From Arenibacter palladensis (GTDB lineage Bacteria; Bacteroidota; Bacteroidia; Flavobacteriales; Flavobacteriaceae): 64,000 bases of DNA. Shown one piece after another: positions 1-8,592 of the stretch. Position 1 is the first letter of the stretch. Each line of letters starts with the position of its first letter. The DNA lies in contig NZ_FQUX01000004.1 of assembly GCF_900129275.1 (NCBI RefSeq), positions 186,001 through 250,000 of the forward strand, given 5' to 3'. The notes beneath the pieces are model-generated. The model ran no database searches, was not told where the DNA came from, and saw only the letters and a program-made list of their open reading frames with translations. The position numbers and the translations under genes are program-made.

Positions 1-1326
1 ACCGGCCATCAATTAAATTTATTTACAGGGCCATTGTATTTTTTGTACAAGATCATTTCTACCATCAATTTGACCAAGGAACTGAAGCTGGCCAATCCGG
101 AAAACAACTTTGTGCCAATATATTGGATGGCCACGGAGGATCATGATTTTGATGAAATAAATTACTTCAATCTTAAAGGTAAAAAATTACAGTGGAATAA
201 AAATGTTTCCGGTGCGGTGGGGCCATTGGGAACGGATGGACTGGAATCGATACTAGAGGCTTTTTCCAATGAAATGGGCAACAGTATAAATGCCAGTAAG
301 CTTAAGGAATGGTTTAGTAGGGCATATTTGGAGCATGATAATCTTACCGATGCGACCCGTTTTTTGGCCAATGAACTTTTTGGTGAACACGGCCTGGTTA
401 TTTTGGATGGGAACAATACCGAATTGAAGCGTTTATTGGTGCCCTTTGTTAAGCGCGATTTGTTGGAAAATACTTCCTACAATAAGGTTGTTGAAACTAT
501 AGATCAATTACAGCAGCTGCCGGAAAATTACGGTATACAGGTAAATCCAAGGGAAATCAATTATTTTTATTTGTTGGATGGTGTCCGGGAAAGAATTGTG
601 GAGCAGGATGGCAGATTTTATGTGAATGACACTAAAATTGAATTCAGCCAGGACGAAATTCTAAAAGAATTGGAGAATTACCCTGAACGTTTTTCGCCCA
701 ATGTAATTACCAGACCTCTTTACCAAGAGGTGATATTGCCCAATCTATGCTATATAGGAGGAGGAGGCGAACTGGCGTATTGGTTGCAATTGAGAGCCAT
801 GTTTACGGAAATGAAGGTTCCGTTTCCTATATTATTGCTCCGTAATTCCGCTTTGGTCATTACCGGAAAGCAGATGGAAAAATTAAAACGAATGAATATC
901 TCGCTTGCCGATATATTTTTAAATCAAAGTAGTTTTATCAATAAGAAGATTAGGGAGATATCCAATATTGATATCGATTTTACACCACAAAGGAAACATT
1001 TACAAGAGCAGTTCAAGGACCTGTACGAACTGGCCGCCAAAACGGATGCCTCTTTTTTGGGGGCTGTTAAAGCCCAAGAGGTTAAACAGTTAAAGGGATT
1101 GGATAATTTACAGGGAAGGTTGCTGAAGGCCCAAAAAAGGAAGTTGCAGGATCATGTGGTGCGTATGACGGAGATTCAGAATCAACTTTTTCCCAATAAG
1201 TCGCTTCAAGAGCGCAACCTTAATTTTTCGGAGCTTTATCTTGAGTATGGGGAGCGGCTGATTCCACATTTGATGAAAGCGCTCAAGCCACTTTCCGGAG
1301 AGTTTTCTGTTGTAAAAATGGATTGA
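1..1326 (+). CDS. bshC: Bacillithiol biosynthesis cysteine-adding enzyme BshC (5' end cut by window)
   Basis: Putative last enzyme of bacillithiol synthesis, thought to add cysteine to glucosaminyl-malate in the cytoplasm. The frame is open from base 1, so the gene starts outside the window; 441 residues are present against about 530 in the family. The first residues carry the TGHQ...FTGPLY block typical of the BshC N-terminal nucleotide-binding-like domain. A charged, coiled-coil-like segment near residues 340-400 also fits the family. A TTG at position 34 is open to the window edge and should not be taken as the start. The PLP decarboxylase follows 73 bases downstream on the same strand. 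Family assignment is by sequence recognition and is firm. Confidence 0.93.
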   Translation, partial: TGHQLNLFTGPLYFLYKIISTINLTKELKLANPENNFVPIYWMATEDHDFDEINYFNLKGKKLQWNKNVSGAVGPLGTDGLESILEAFSNEMGNSINASKLKEWFSRAYLEHDNLTDATRFLANELFGEHGLVILDGNNTELKRLLVPFVKRDLLENTSYNKVVETIDQLQQLPENYGIQVNPREINYFYLLDGVRERIVEQDGRFYVNDTKIEFSQDEILKELENYPERFSPNVITRPLYQEVILPNLCYIGGGGELAYWLQLRAMFTEMKVPFPILLLRNSALVITGKQMEKLKRMNISLADIFLNQSSFINKKIREISNIDIDFTPQRKHLQEQFKDLYELAAKTDASFLGAVKAQEVKQLKGLDNLQGRLLKAQKRKLQDHVVRMTEIQNQLFPNKSLQERNLNFSELYLEYGERLIPHLMKALKPLSGEFSVVKMD

Positions 1327-1399
1327 TCCATACCGATTTATTACAATACCTGACGGGTTTGTAGACAGTCAAAAAGGTTATATTTGTTAAAAACAGAGT

Positions 1400-2776
1400 A
1401 TGTCCATGCACAAAGTAGACTTTGAAATGGTGGAAATGACATTGGATGTCATGAAGTACGCTATTGGTCGAATTACCCATCCGGCTCCGGAACTAGGCAA
1501 GCCCAAGAAGGAAGAGGAGTTAAAGACCCTGGTAGGGGAAACAATAACGCCTGATGGAATTGGAGGAGAAAAGGCTTTTCAATTGTTTAAAGAAGTTCTA
1601 ATAAAAGCTACCGTACCTATTGATCATCCCCGACATTTGGCTTTTGTGCCCGCCTCGCCCACAAGGGCTGCAGTGATGTTCGATCTGGTAACTTCGGCAT
1701 CCAGTATTCACGGAGCGTATTGGATGGAGGGAGCCGGCGGAATATTTTGCGAGAATGAGGCCATGAAATGGTTGGTATCCCTAACTGGCTTACCAAAGGG
1801 GTCTTTCGGGGTTTTTACCAGTGGAGGAACGGCTGCCAATTTATCGGCCATGGTAACAGCAAGGGAGAATTGGCGGAAGAATCCGGAAAATGTTAATAAA
1901 AAAGGATTGATCATAACCTCTTCAGGGGCGCACTCATCGGTAAAATCTATGGCCAAGGTGATAGATTGTGATGTGCTTTTGGTGGAAACCGAGGAACAGA
2001 TGACTGCAGAGGCCCTAAGTGAAAGCATTAATTCCTTGGATGCCCAGCAAAGGGATAGGTTATTCGCGGTGGTAGCAACCGGCGGTACCACGAATGCCGG
2101 TATAATAGATGATTTGTTAGGTATTGCGGAAATTTGCGAAACCGAAAATCTTTGGTTCCATGTGGATGCTGCCTACGGAGGCGGTGCCTTGGCATCAAAA
2201 TCGGCCCGGCCACTTTTCCATGGTATAGAAAAGGCGGATAGTATAACCATTGATCCGCATAAATGGCTGTTCTCTCCCTATGATTGCGGGGCCATAATCT
2301 ATAAAAATCCGGAGTTGGCCAAGGAAGCACATTCACAGGAAGGTTCCTATTTGGAAATATTTAAGGACGAAGGTGCGCATGGTTTTAACCCTTCGGACTA
2401 TCAAATACAATTAACGCGTAGGGTAAGGGGTTTGCCTCTTTGGTTTTCACTGGCCATGCACGGGACAGATAAATATTCTTGGGCCGTTGATCAGGGTATT
2501 GGGTTGGCCAATTTGGCAGGGGAACTTATAAACAAGCATCCCTTGGTAGAATTGGTAAGGGAGCCCAGTCTTTCATGTGTCCTGTTTAGGAGAAAAGGGT
2601 GGTTGCCGCAAGATTATACCCACTGGACCTATAAAAATCACAGGGAAGGTTTTGCCTTGGTGACTCCTACCAAGTATAGGCAAAAGGGCGTTTACGAAAC
2701 TGTAGCGCGTTTTTGTTTTATTAACCCGGATACAACTGAAAAGGATATTTCAATGATATTGGATTCCATGGTATAG
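1400..2776 (+). CDS. Pyridoxal-phosphate-dependent decarboxylase (group II)
   Basis: A 458-residue PLP enzyme of the group II decarboxylase family (aromatic-amino-acid, glutamate and aspartate decarboxylases). The PLP lysine is K288 in the DPHKW motif, and the ring-stacking aspartate is D256 in HVDAAYGG. An SGGTAANL phosphate-binding region lies near residue 140. It decarboxylates an amino acid, but the substrate cannot be read from sequence; aspartate to beta-alanine or an aromatic amino acid are both possible. It follows bshC on the same strand and probably shares its transcript. The next gene is convergent, with 30 bases between stops. Confidence 0.88.
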   Translation: MSMHKVDFEMVEMTLDVMKYAIGRITHPAPELGKPKKEEELKTLVGETITPDGIGGEKAFQLFKEVLIKATVPIDHPRHLAFVPASPTRAAVMFDLVTSASSIHGAYWMEGAGGIFCENEAMKWLVSLTGLPKGSFGVFTSGGTAANLSAMVTARENWRKNPENVNKKGLIITSSGAHSSVKSMAKVIDCDVLLVETEEQMTAEALSESINSLDAQQRDRLFAVVATGGTTNAGIIDDLLGIAEICETENLWFHVDAAYGGGALASKSARPLFHGIEKADSITIDPHKWLFSPYDCGAIIYKNPELAKEAHSQEGSYLEIFKDEGAHGFNPSDYQIQLTRRVRGLPLWFSLAMHGTDKYSWAVDQGIGLANLAGELINKHPLVELVREPSLSCVLFRRKGWLPQDYTHWTYKNHREGFALVTPTKYRQKGVYETVARFCFINPDTTEKDISMILDSMV

Positions 2777-2806
2777 TATAATGTGATCGCAATTTCCAAA
2801 ATAGTC

Positions 2807-3352
2807 CTAGGGCACCAGATATTCACTTTCCCATTGTAAGCCAACTTTGGAGAACCGGACCCTTATATGATTGGGTTGACTTAATTTTAGATATTCAATT
2901 TTGTATGGAGTAATCTCCACAAGACAGAAATGATTTTCTTCACTCAAATATTCAAGATTTTGGGGGTTGATTAAATTACTCCCAGGAGACCTGCTTGTGG
3001 TATATTGCTTTTTTGCGTAGCTGTCCAGTTTACTCCAATATTTCTCTTTAGTGGCATCATCATCTTTGTAGATTGCCGTACCTTCAATCTTTAATTGAAG
3101 CAATTTGGTAGGGTGGTATAGGAGTAGGCTAACCCTTTTATTTTCTTTGATATGTGTAATTTTTTTTGAGCGCCTATCGGTGTAAAAAGTTAGTTTTAGA
3201 TTATCGGAAACGTCCCTTAAAACAACGGTGCGCAATCGTGCAACCTGATCCAGACCGACAGTTGCAAGCGTAAAAAATCGGAAAGGATGGTCTTTTTCCT
3301 TGGGGACCTTTTGTAGCTCTTCCCTTATTTCCTCTAAATAAACGGTGGCCAT
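2807..3352 (-). CDS. Pyridoxamine 5'-phosphate oxidase-like flavoprotein (Alr4036-type)
   Basis: A 181-residue split-barrel flavoprotein. It resembles the Alr4036 subgroup of the pyridoxamine-phosphate-oxidase-like fold: an N-terminal helix, then PFRFFTLATV, then the RLRTVVLRD strand pair and YTDRRSKK, which correspond to FMN-contacting segments. The C-terminus ends in a short RVRFSKVGLQWESEYLVP-like tail rather than the substrate loop of true PdxH. A canonical pdxH is present elsewhere in the window at 57839-58486, so this copy probably acts on another flavin or heme-type substrate; that is inference. It faces the PLP decarboxylase convergently. The start ATG is unambiguous. Confidence 0.8.
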   Translation of the reverse strand: MATVYLEEIREELQKVPKEKDHPFRFFTLATVGLDQVARLRTVVLRDVSDNLKLTFYTDRRSKKITHIKENKRVSLLLYHPTKLLQLKIEGTAIYKDDDATKEKYWSKLDSYAKKQYTTSRSPGSNLINPQNLEYLSEENHFCLVEITPYKIEYLKLSQPNHIRVRFSKVGLQWESEYLVP

Positions 3353-3771
3353 GATAATCTGAATTTTAGTTTTATTAAAGATAAAAATAAATGTTGGAGT
3401 AGGGTATTTCTTTTCTCAGGTGTTATAGATATAAATTGCTATGAATTTGAAAATAATTTCCAACGAAATTGTGAGTAGTTATAATTAGTTAATTGGTTTA
3501 GGTTGGTTTTGATTAGTAAGCCCGGTTGGTTACCGGGCTTTTTTTGTGCATAAATGAAAAAATCTTTGCAATGGAGCCAAATTTTCACCCTGTTCGAATT
3601 TGACTGTTGTGTATTTTAAATAATTATTGTGTTTTTCAATGGTAGAAGGAAGCCCTTGTTTAAAAGGCCATATCGGCAAAAAGCTTGGGTAATATCATTC
3701 TGTTTATAAGTTTTGTGATTATTATCCTCTAAAGATACTTTTTCAAAAATTTCAAATTACTATTTTTGCCC
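3353..3771. other. Gene-free gap between divergent genes, with one orphan terminator
   Basis: 419 bases between the starts of the PNPOx-like gene (minus) and guaA (plus). No credible protein or tRNA was found. The only clear structure is an intrinsic terminator at 3518-3545, oriented to stop plus-strand transcription although no plus-strand gene lies immediately upstream of it. The remainder is AT-rich. It contains a TAnnTTTG-like box directly before guaA. Confidence 0.6.
3518..3545 (+). terminator. Orphan intrinsic terminator
   Basis: Perfect 8-bp stem (AAGCCCGG / CCGGGCTT) with a 7-base loop, followed by a T tract. It reads in the plus direction. Upstream on that strand lies only the divergent promoter region and antisense sequence, so it may end a small RNA or stop read-through before guaA. 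Confidence 0.8.
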
Positions 3772-5304
3772 ATGCAAAATAACGTCCTCATATTAGATTT
3801 TGGTTCCCAGTATACGCAGCTCATCGCTAGAAGGGTCAGGGAACTTAATATTTTCTGCGAAATTAAACCGTACAACCATTTGCCCGAAGATTTATCGGAA
3901 TACAAGGCAGTGATTCTTTCTGGATCGCCATTTTCGGTAAGGGGAGATGATGCGCCACATCCTGATTTATCACAAATAAAAGGAAAAAAACCGCTATTGG
4001 CCGTTTGTTACGGAGCCCAATATTTGGCGCATTTTAACGGTGGCAATGTAGCGCCTTCCAACACCCGTGAATACGGTAGGGCAAAATTATCCTTTATAGA
4101 TCACAGCGAATCCTTTTTCGAAGGGATTTCTGAAGGGAGCCAAGTTTGGATGAGCCATAGTGATACCATAAAAAAATTGCCCGAAGGAGCTATTAAATTG
4201 GCAAGTACCCATGATGTGGAAAATGCGGCTTATAAGCTGAAAGACGAAGATACCTATGCCATACAGTTTCACCCAGAAGTATATCATACTACCGATGGGA
4301 AAAAATTGTTGGAAAACTTTTTGGTCCATATAGCTGGGGTGGCCCAAACATGGACTCCGGATTCTTTCGTGGAAACCACCGTAGCGGAATTAAAGGCAAA
4401 AATTGGTGATGAAAAGGTGATACTTGGTTTATCTGGGGGTGTGGATTCCACAGTAGCAGCGGTCTTATTGCACAAAGCAATCGGAAAGCATTTACACTGT
4501 ATATTCGTGAATAATGGACTTTTGCGGAAAAACGAGTTCCAATCCGTATTGGACCAATACGAAGGAATGGGCCTAAATGTGAAGGGAGTTGACGCTTCGG
4601 CACGTTTTTTGGATAGCTTGGAAGGAGAAAGCGATCCAGAAAGGAAACGAAAGGCCATAGGTAGGGTTTTTATAGAGGTCTTTGATGATGAATCACACTT
4701 GGTGGAAGATGCAAAATGGTTGGCGCAGGGAACGATATATCCAGATGTTATAGAGTCTGTCTCTGCCACTGGAGGTCCGTCCGCAACCATTAAGAGTCAT
4801 CATAATGTAGGTGGATTGCCGGATTATATGAAATTAAAGGTTGTAGAGCCCTTGCGAATGTTGTTTAAGGATGAGGTTAGGCGTGTAGGTGCCAGTTTGG
4901 GTATAGATAAGGAATTGTTGGGCAGACATCCTTTCCCTGGACCAGGTTTGGCCATCCGTATCCTAGGCGATATTACTCGGGAGAAAGTGGCTATTCTACA
5001 GGAAGTAGATGCCATTTTTATCAACGGATTAAAGGAATGGGGCCTATATGATAAGGTTTGGCAAGCGGGAGCTATGCTTTTGCCCGTCAATAGTGTAGGC
5101 GTAATGGGGGATGAACGGACATATGAGAAATGTGTAGCATTGAGAGCTGTGGAAAGTACGGATGGTATGACGGCGGACTGGGTAAATTTACCCTATGAGT
5201 TTTTGCAAAAAACCTCCAACGACATTATAAATAAAGTTAGGGGAGTAAATAGAGTGGTTTATGATATAAGTTCCAAGCCACCTGCAACGATCGAATGGGA
5301 GTAG
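3772..5304 (+). CDS. guaA: GMP synthase (glutamine-hydrolysing)
   Basis: Converts XMP to GMP using glutamine and ATP. The protein has 510 residues from ATG 3772; an in-frame TTG two codons upstream is rejected because the [17 protein letters not shown]-terminus is the family start. An N-terminal class I glutaminase has catalytic C79 in AVCYGAQ and H167/E169 in FHPEV. The ATP pyrophosphatase P-loop SGGVDS is at 221-226, followed by the dimerisation domain to the C-terminus, including a typical KPPATIEWE end. Length and motifs are complete. It is monocistronic or leads into the LysM gene 139 bases downstream. A TATTTTTG box ends 3 bases before the ATG. Confidence 0.98.
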   Translation: MQNNVLILDFGSQYTQLIARRVRELNIFCEIKPYNHLPEDLSEYKAVILSGSPFSVRGDDAPHPDLSQIKGKKPLLAVCYGAQYLAHFNGGNVAPSNTREYGRAKLSFIDHSESFFEGISEGSQVWMSHSDTIKKLPEGAIKLASTHDVENAAYKLKDEDTYAIQFHPEVYHTTDGKKLLENFLVHIAGVAQTWTPDSFVETTVAELKAKIGDEKVILGLSGGVDSTVAAVLLHKAIGKHLHCIFVNNGLLRKNEFQSVLDQYEGMGLNVKGVDASARFLDSLEGESDPERKRKAIGRVFIEVFDDESHLVEDAKWLAQGTIYPDVIESVSATGGPSATIKSHHNVGGLPDYMKLKVVEPLRMLFKDEVRRVGASLGIDKELLGRHPFPGPGLAIRILGDITREKVAILQEVDAIFINGLKEWGLYDKVWQAGAMLLPVNSVGVMGDERTYEKCVALRAVESTDGMTADWVNLPYEFLQKTSNDIINKVRGVNRVVYDISSKPPATIEWE

Positions 5305-5443
5305 GTTATAAGCATCCGCGATGGAATTTTAAATTTCCAACTGCGCATTATTTTTTAATTTTTATTATAACATTGTTGTGTTTATGTTCGTTCTCAATTT
5401 TGTACTTGGCTTAATCTAAATAGAACAAATAAAATCTATACTT

Positions 5444-7609
5444 GTGAAAATATATAGAAAAGTAATATTGACAACATTATTATTAATGTTGGTGAGCATC
5501 AATGCAATAGCACAAAAATTCACAACACATTCCGTTAAGGCAGGGGAAAGCTTGGAAAGTATCGCTAAACGATATCAGGTATCAGAGCAAGCGATATTAA
5601 ATTACAACAAGGAGCTAAAAAAGGGCCAGGCCTTAAGGGCCAATACTATCTTGGTGATACCATCTTCCAATGGCGCGGCTGTAAAAAGTGATAGTGTTTC
5701 AAGAGTAGACGCCTTATTGCAGGCATTACAGGGTGATGAGTCTGGGCCTCAGCATCGGGAGCCCATTGGCTATACCTCACATAAGACAAAAAGAAAGGAA
5801 ACCTTGTTTGGTATTTCCAAACAGTACAATATCTCGGAGGATGAAATTAAACGGTACAACAAAGAGTTGTACTCCGTTCAATTGAAAAAAGGCATGATTC
5901 TTAAGATACCCAAATATAAAAGGGTAGACCCGTCCGAAAAGGAATATATTGAGGAAAATTATGAAATCTATACGGTACAACCCAAGGAAACGCGTTGGAG
6001 TATAGCCAATAAATATGGGATTACTATAGATAGTTTATTGGTGTTAAACCCTAAATTGTCCAAAATAACCGATTATCTTTCTTCTGGACAGGAGCTTTTG
6101 TTGCCAAAGATATTGGGGAGTTCCATTGAGGATCAGGAAACCCAATTGTACAATTCATATACCGTTCCGGCCAAACAGACATTTTATAGTTTGGAGAAAA
6201 AATTTGGACTAACGGCCAACGAAATCATAGCCTTGAATCCTGAAATAAAGGAAAGGGGAGGATTAAAGGAAGGTATGGTATTGAGGATTCCGGCCAAGAA
6301 GTTGGAAACCGGCGAGGTCAATATTGAGAATTACAATTTTTACGAGGTGAAACCAAAACAGACCGAGTTTTCACTTACGCGTAAATTTGGTGTTACCTAT
6401 AAAGAATTATTGGAGCTCAATCCGGAATTAAAAGATGGATTAAAGGCGGGAATGGTTCTTAAACTACCTAAGGCCCAAATCGGAAATTTTGACGTAAAAA
6501 ATGCCCTGATCCTGGATAAGATAAATCTAAGGGACAGTATCAATACATTAAACCGCCCAAAATTGGTTTTTCTCTTGCCGTTTAGATTGGATAGATTGGA
6601 TTTAAACGATAACGCTGCCACCAAGAGTGCCATTGAGAACAGGAAGGACGTGAAATACAGTCTGGGACTCTATTCGGGGGCAATGGTTGCCTTGGATTCC
6701 ATAGCCAAACTGGGGATTTCCGTAGATGTTAAAACATATGATACCCAATTGGATATGAATCGCACCAAGGGTATATTGCAAAAGGAAAATTTAATTGGCG
6801 TATCGGCAATTTTTGGTCCTTTGGAGGCCCAATCCCTAAAAGAGGTAGCGTTGCAAGCCTCGGAGTATGGAGTCCCCGTGGTAGCACCCTTAACGGATAA
6901 AAGCGATTTAAGTTTGAACAATGTATTTTTTGCCCTTCCTTCAGAAAAGGTGATGGAAGAACATATGATGACCTATGTTGAAGGATTGAGGACAAAGGAA
7001 AATGTAATCATAATAGCGGATCAAAAGAACAAGCCTACGGAATCTGCTTTGTTAATGAAGTTTCCCGGTGCAAAAATAGTGGCCTTAAAGGAGGATAGAA
7101 CGGTGGATATAGATAAAATCTCCAAGATACTGTCCCAAGAGACCGAGAACTGGGTGTTTTTGGAAACTGATCAGGCCAATGTGGTGTATCATGTAGGTTC
7201 ATTATTGAATTCATTGATAAGTAAGGAAATTAGCATACGTCTTTTTACAACGGATAAGAACAAGGCTTTCGATAGTGAAGTCGTTTCCTATTCCCATCTT
7301 TCCAATTTAAGGTTTACCTATCCTTCAGCTTCCAGAGAAGTAGGGGATAATAGTTTTGCGAAATTATATAGAAAGAAATATGGGGCGGATCCAGATACTT
7401 ATGCCGTACGTGGTTTTGACCTTACTTATGATCTACTTCTAAAATTGGCCTATAAAAATGATTTGGTCAGTGCTTCCAAGCTAGTTGGGGAGACCGAATA
7501 TGTGGGCAACAAATTTAATTTCAACAAAGACATTTCCTCTGGATATTTTAATAGGGCCTCCTATATTCTTGGATATGAGAATATGAATATTGTAGAACTT
7601 AAAGACTAA
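5444..7609 (+). CDS. Secreted LysM-repeat protein fused to a periplasmic-binding-like domain
   Basis: 721 residues from a GTG start at 5444, chosen because it gives a clean signal peptide (MKIYRKVILTTLLLMLV... to about residue 24). Five LysM modules follow, at about 25-72, 110-156, 173-222, 236-284 and 300-344. LysM modules bind N-acetylglucosamine polymers, usually peptidoglycan. The C-terminal half, about 370-700, looks like a type 1 periplasmic-binding or receptor-ligand domain (LVFLLPFRL, LGLYSGAMVALDS, SAIFGPLEAQS, GVPVVAPLTDKS). Its predicted place is the periplasm, bound to the wall; the ligand is unknown. It sits 139 bases after guaA, and osmC begins 5 bases after its stop, so an operon with osmC and the DUF922 gene is likely. 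Confidence 0.82.
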   Translation: MKIYRKVILTTLLLMLVSINAIAQKFTTHSVKAGESLESIAKRYQVSEQAILNYNKELKKGQALRANTILVIPSSNGAAVKSDSVSRVDALLQALQGDESGPQHREPIGYTSHKTKRKETLFGISKQYNISEDEIKRYNKELYSVQLKKGMILKIPKYKRVDPSEKEYIEENYEIYTVQPKETRWSIANKYGITIDSLLVLNPKLSKITDYLSSGQELLLPKILGSSIEDQETQLYNSYTVPAKQTFYSLEKKFGLTANEIIALNPEIKERGGLKEGMVLRIPAKKLETGEVNIENYNFYEVKPKQTEFSLTRKFGVTYKELLELNPELKDGLKAGMVLKLPKAQIGNFDVKNALILDKINLRDSINTLNRPKLVFLLPFRLDRLDLNDNAATKSAIENRKDVKYSLGLYSGAMVALDSIAKLGISVDVKTYDTQLDMNRTKGILQKENLIGVSAIFGPLEAQSLKEVALQASEYGVPVVAPLTDKSDLSLNNVFFALPSEKVMEEHMMTYVEGLRTKENVIIIADQKNKPTESALLMKFPGAKIVALKEDRTVDIDKISKILSQETENWVFLETDQANVVYHVGSLLNSLISKEISIRLFTTDKNKAFDSEVVSYSHLSNLRFTYPSASREVGDNSFAKLYRKKYGADPDTYAVRGFDLTYDLLLKLAYKNDLVSASKLVGETEYVGNKFNFNKDISSGYFNRASYILGYENMNIVELKD

Positions 7610-7614
7610 ATCCC

Positions 7615-8019
7615 ATGACAGCGAAAGTAACCTATACCGGTGGACTTAGGACAAACTGTGAACATGTAAGATCGGGCAATTCGTTTATAACAGATGCGCC
7701 GCTGGATAATCATGGCTTGGGACAGGCCTTTTCGCCTACCGATACAGTAGCCACAGGTTTGGCCAGTTGTATGTTTTCCGTTATGGGAATAAAGGCCAGG
7801 GGATTGGACTTGGATCTGGAGAATTCCACTGCCGAAGTCATAAAACATATGGAGGCCGATCCGAGGCGGATTAGCAGAATCGATGTTACATTTAATATGC
7901 CCAAGAAAATCTCTGATAAACACAGAAAAATTTTGGAGCATACGGCACGTACCTGCCCCGTCCATCACAGTTTGCACCCGGACATAATAAGGAATATCAC
8001 TTTCCAGTGGGATCTTTAG
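7615..8019 (+). CDS. OsmC-family peroxide-handling protein
   Basis: A 134-residue OsmC/YhfA-type protein. The family reduces organic hydroperoxides through two cysteines. Here they are C52 in GLASCMFSVMG and C114 in ARTCPVHHSL, both at the expected positions on the long helix and the later loop. The PTDTVATGLASC stretch is the usual dimer-helix start. The gene starts 5 bases after the LysM gene stop and overlaps the following GTG start by 13 bases, so the three are probably co-translated. Some subgroup members act on other substrates, so the exact activity is open. Confidence 0.9.
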   Translation: MTAKVTYTGGLRTNCEHVRSGNSFITDAPLDNHGLGQAFSPTDTVATGLASCMFSVMGIKARGLDLDLENSTAEVIKHMEADPRRISRIDVTFNMPKKISDKHRKILEHTARTCPVHHSLHPDIIRNITFQWDL

Positions 8020-8537
8020 GGAAAATAGTTTGGCTTTTTATTTGGCTTATGTTCCAATGGGGATATGGCCAGGAGGATGAGGTGATTTTATGGACCCCTG
8101 CAAGAAAATTAGCGTGGTCCGATTTCAAGGGCAAACCATCCAATATTTCAGGTGCGGCGGCTATCACGGCTAGCGGTATTACCTACAATTTTTCCGCTCA
8201 GGGAACCAAGGATAGAATGGAGCTTGATTTTAAGGTGGAGACCCATTTTTATCCGGATAAATCGTGGTACAAGTCTAAATTGGCAAACCCGATCATCTTG
8301 AGCCATGAGCAATTGCATTTTGATATATCCGAAGTGTATGCCCGAAAAATGAGGCAAATTTTGGCCAAGACCAAATTTACTAGCAATGCAAAGTCTGAGG
8401 TAAAGGCGATATATAGGGATATACTCCGTGAACTGAACGACTTTCAGAACCAATATGATTCCGAGACCAATTTTTCCCGGGATACCGTTCAGCAGTTAAT
8501 CTGGAATAAGAAGATTAAAAAGGCCTTAAACAATTAA
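8007..8537 (+). CDS. Secreted DUF922-family putative zinc metallopeptidase
   Basis: A 176-residue exported protein of the DUF922 family, which is predicted to be a zinc peptidase. It has a short hydrophobic N-terminus ending at GYGQ (about residue 21), a WTPARKLAWSDFKG block, and an HEQLH zinc-binding motif at 100-104 with acidic residues D106 and E109 just after it. No proteolytic activity has been established for the family as far as I know. The start is GTG 8007, overlapping osmC by 13 bases; a later ATG at 8050 would cut the signal sequence. A strong inverted repeat follows the stop. Confidence 0.75.
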   Translation: MGSLGKIVWLFIWLMFQWGYGQEDEVILWTPARKLAWSDFKGKPSNISGAAAITASGITYNFSAQGTKDRMELDFKVETHFYPDKSWYKSKLANPIILSHEQLHFDISEVYARKMRQILAKTKFTSNAKSEVKAIYRDILRELNDFQNQYDSETNFSRDTVQQLIWNKKIKKALNN

Positions 8538-8567
8538 AAGGAGACTTTTTTCAAAATCTCCTTTTAA
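8534..8567. terminator. Bidirectional terminator between convergent genes
   Basis: Perfect 11-bp inverted repeat (TTAAAAGGAGA / TCTCCTTTTAA) around a 12-base loop. The A/T ends of the stem provide a U-rich end on both strands. It lies between the DUF922 gene (plus) and the sugar-isomerase-like gene (minus), so it probably serves both. Confidence 0.8.
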
Positions 8568-8592
8568 ATGGATCTGTCACTTAATTTATAAC

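Noticed and set aside
34-36. TTG start for bshC at position 34
   Set aside because: The same frame stays open to base 1 and encodes the conserved TGHQ block, so the true start lies outside the window.
2807-3352. PNPOx-like gene as a second pdxH
   Set aside because: It lacks the RLHDR substrate loop of PdxH, and a true pdxH lies at 57839-58486.
3588-3604. GTTCGAAT sequence resembling a tRNA T-loop
   Set aside because: No acceptor, anticodon or other tRNA stems surround it.
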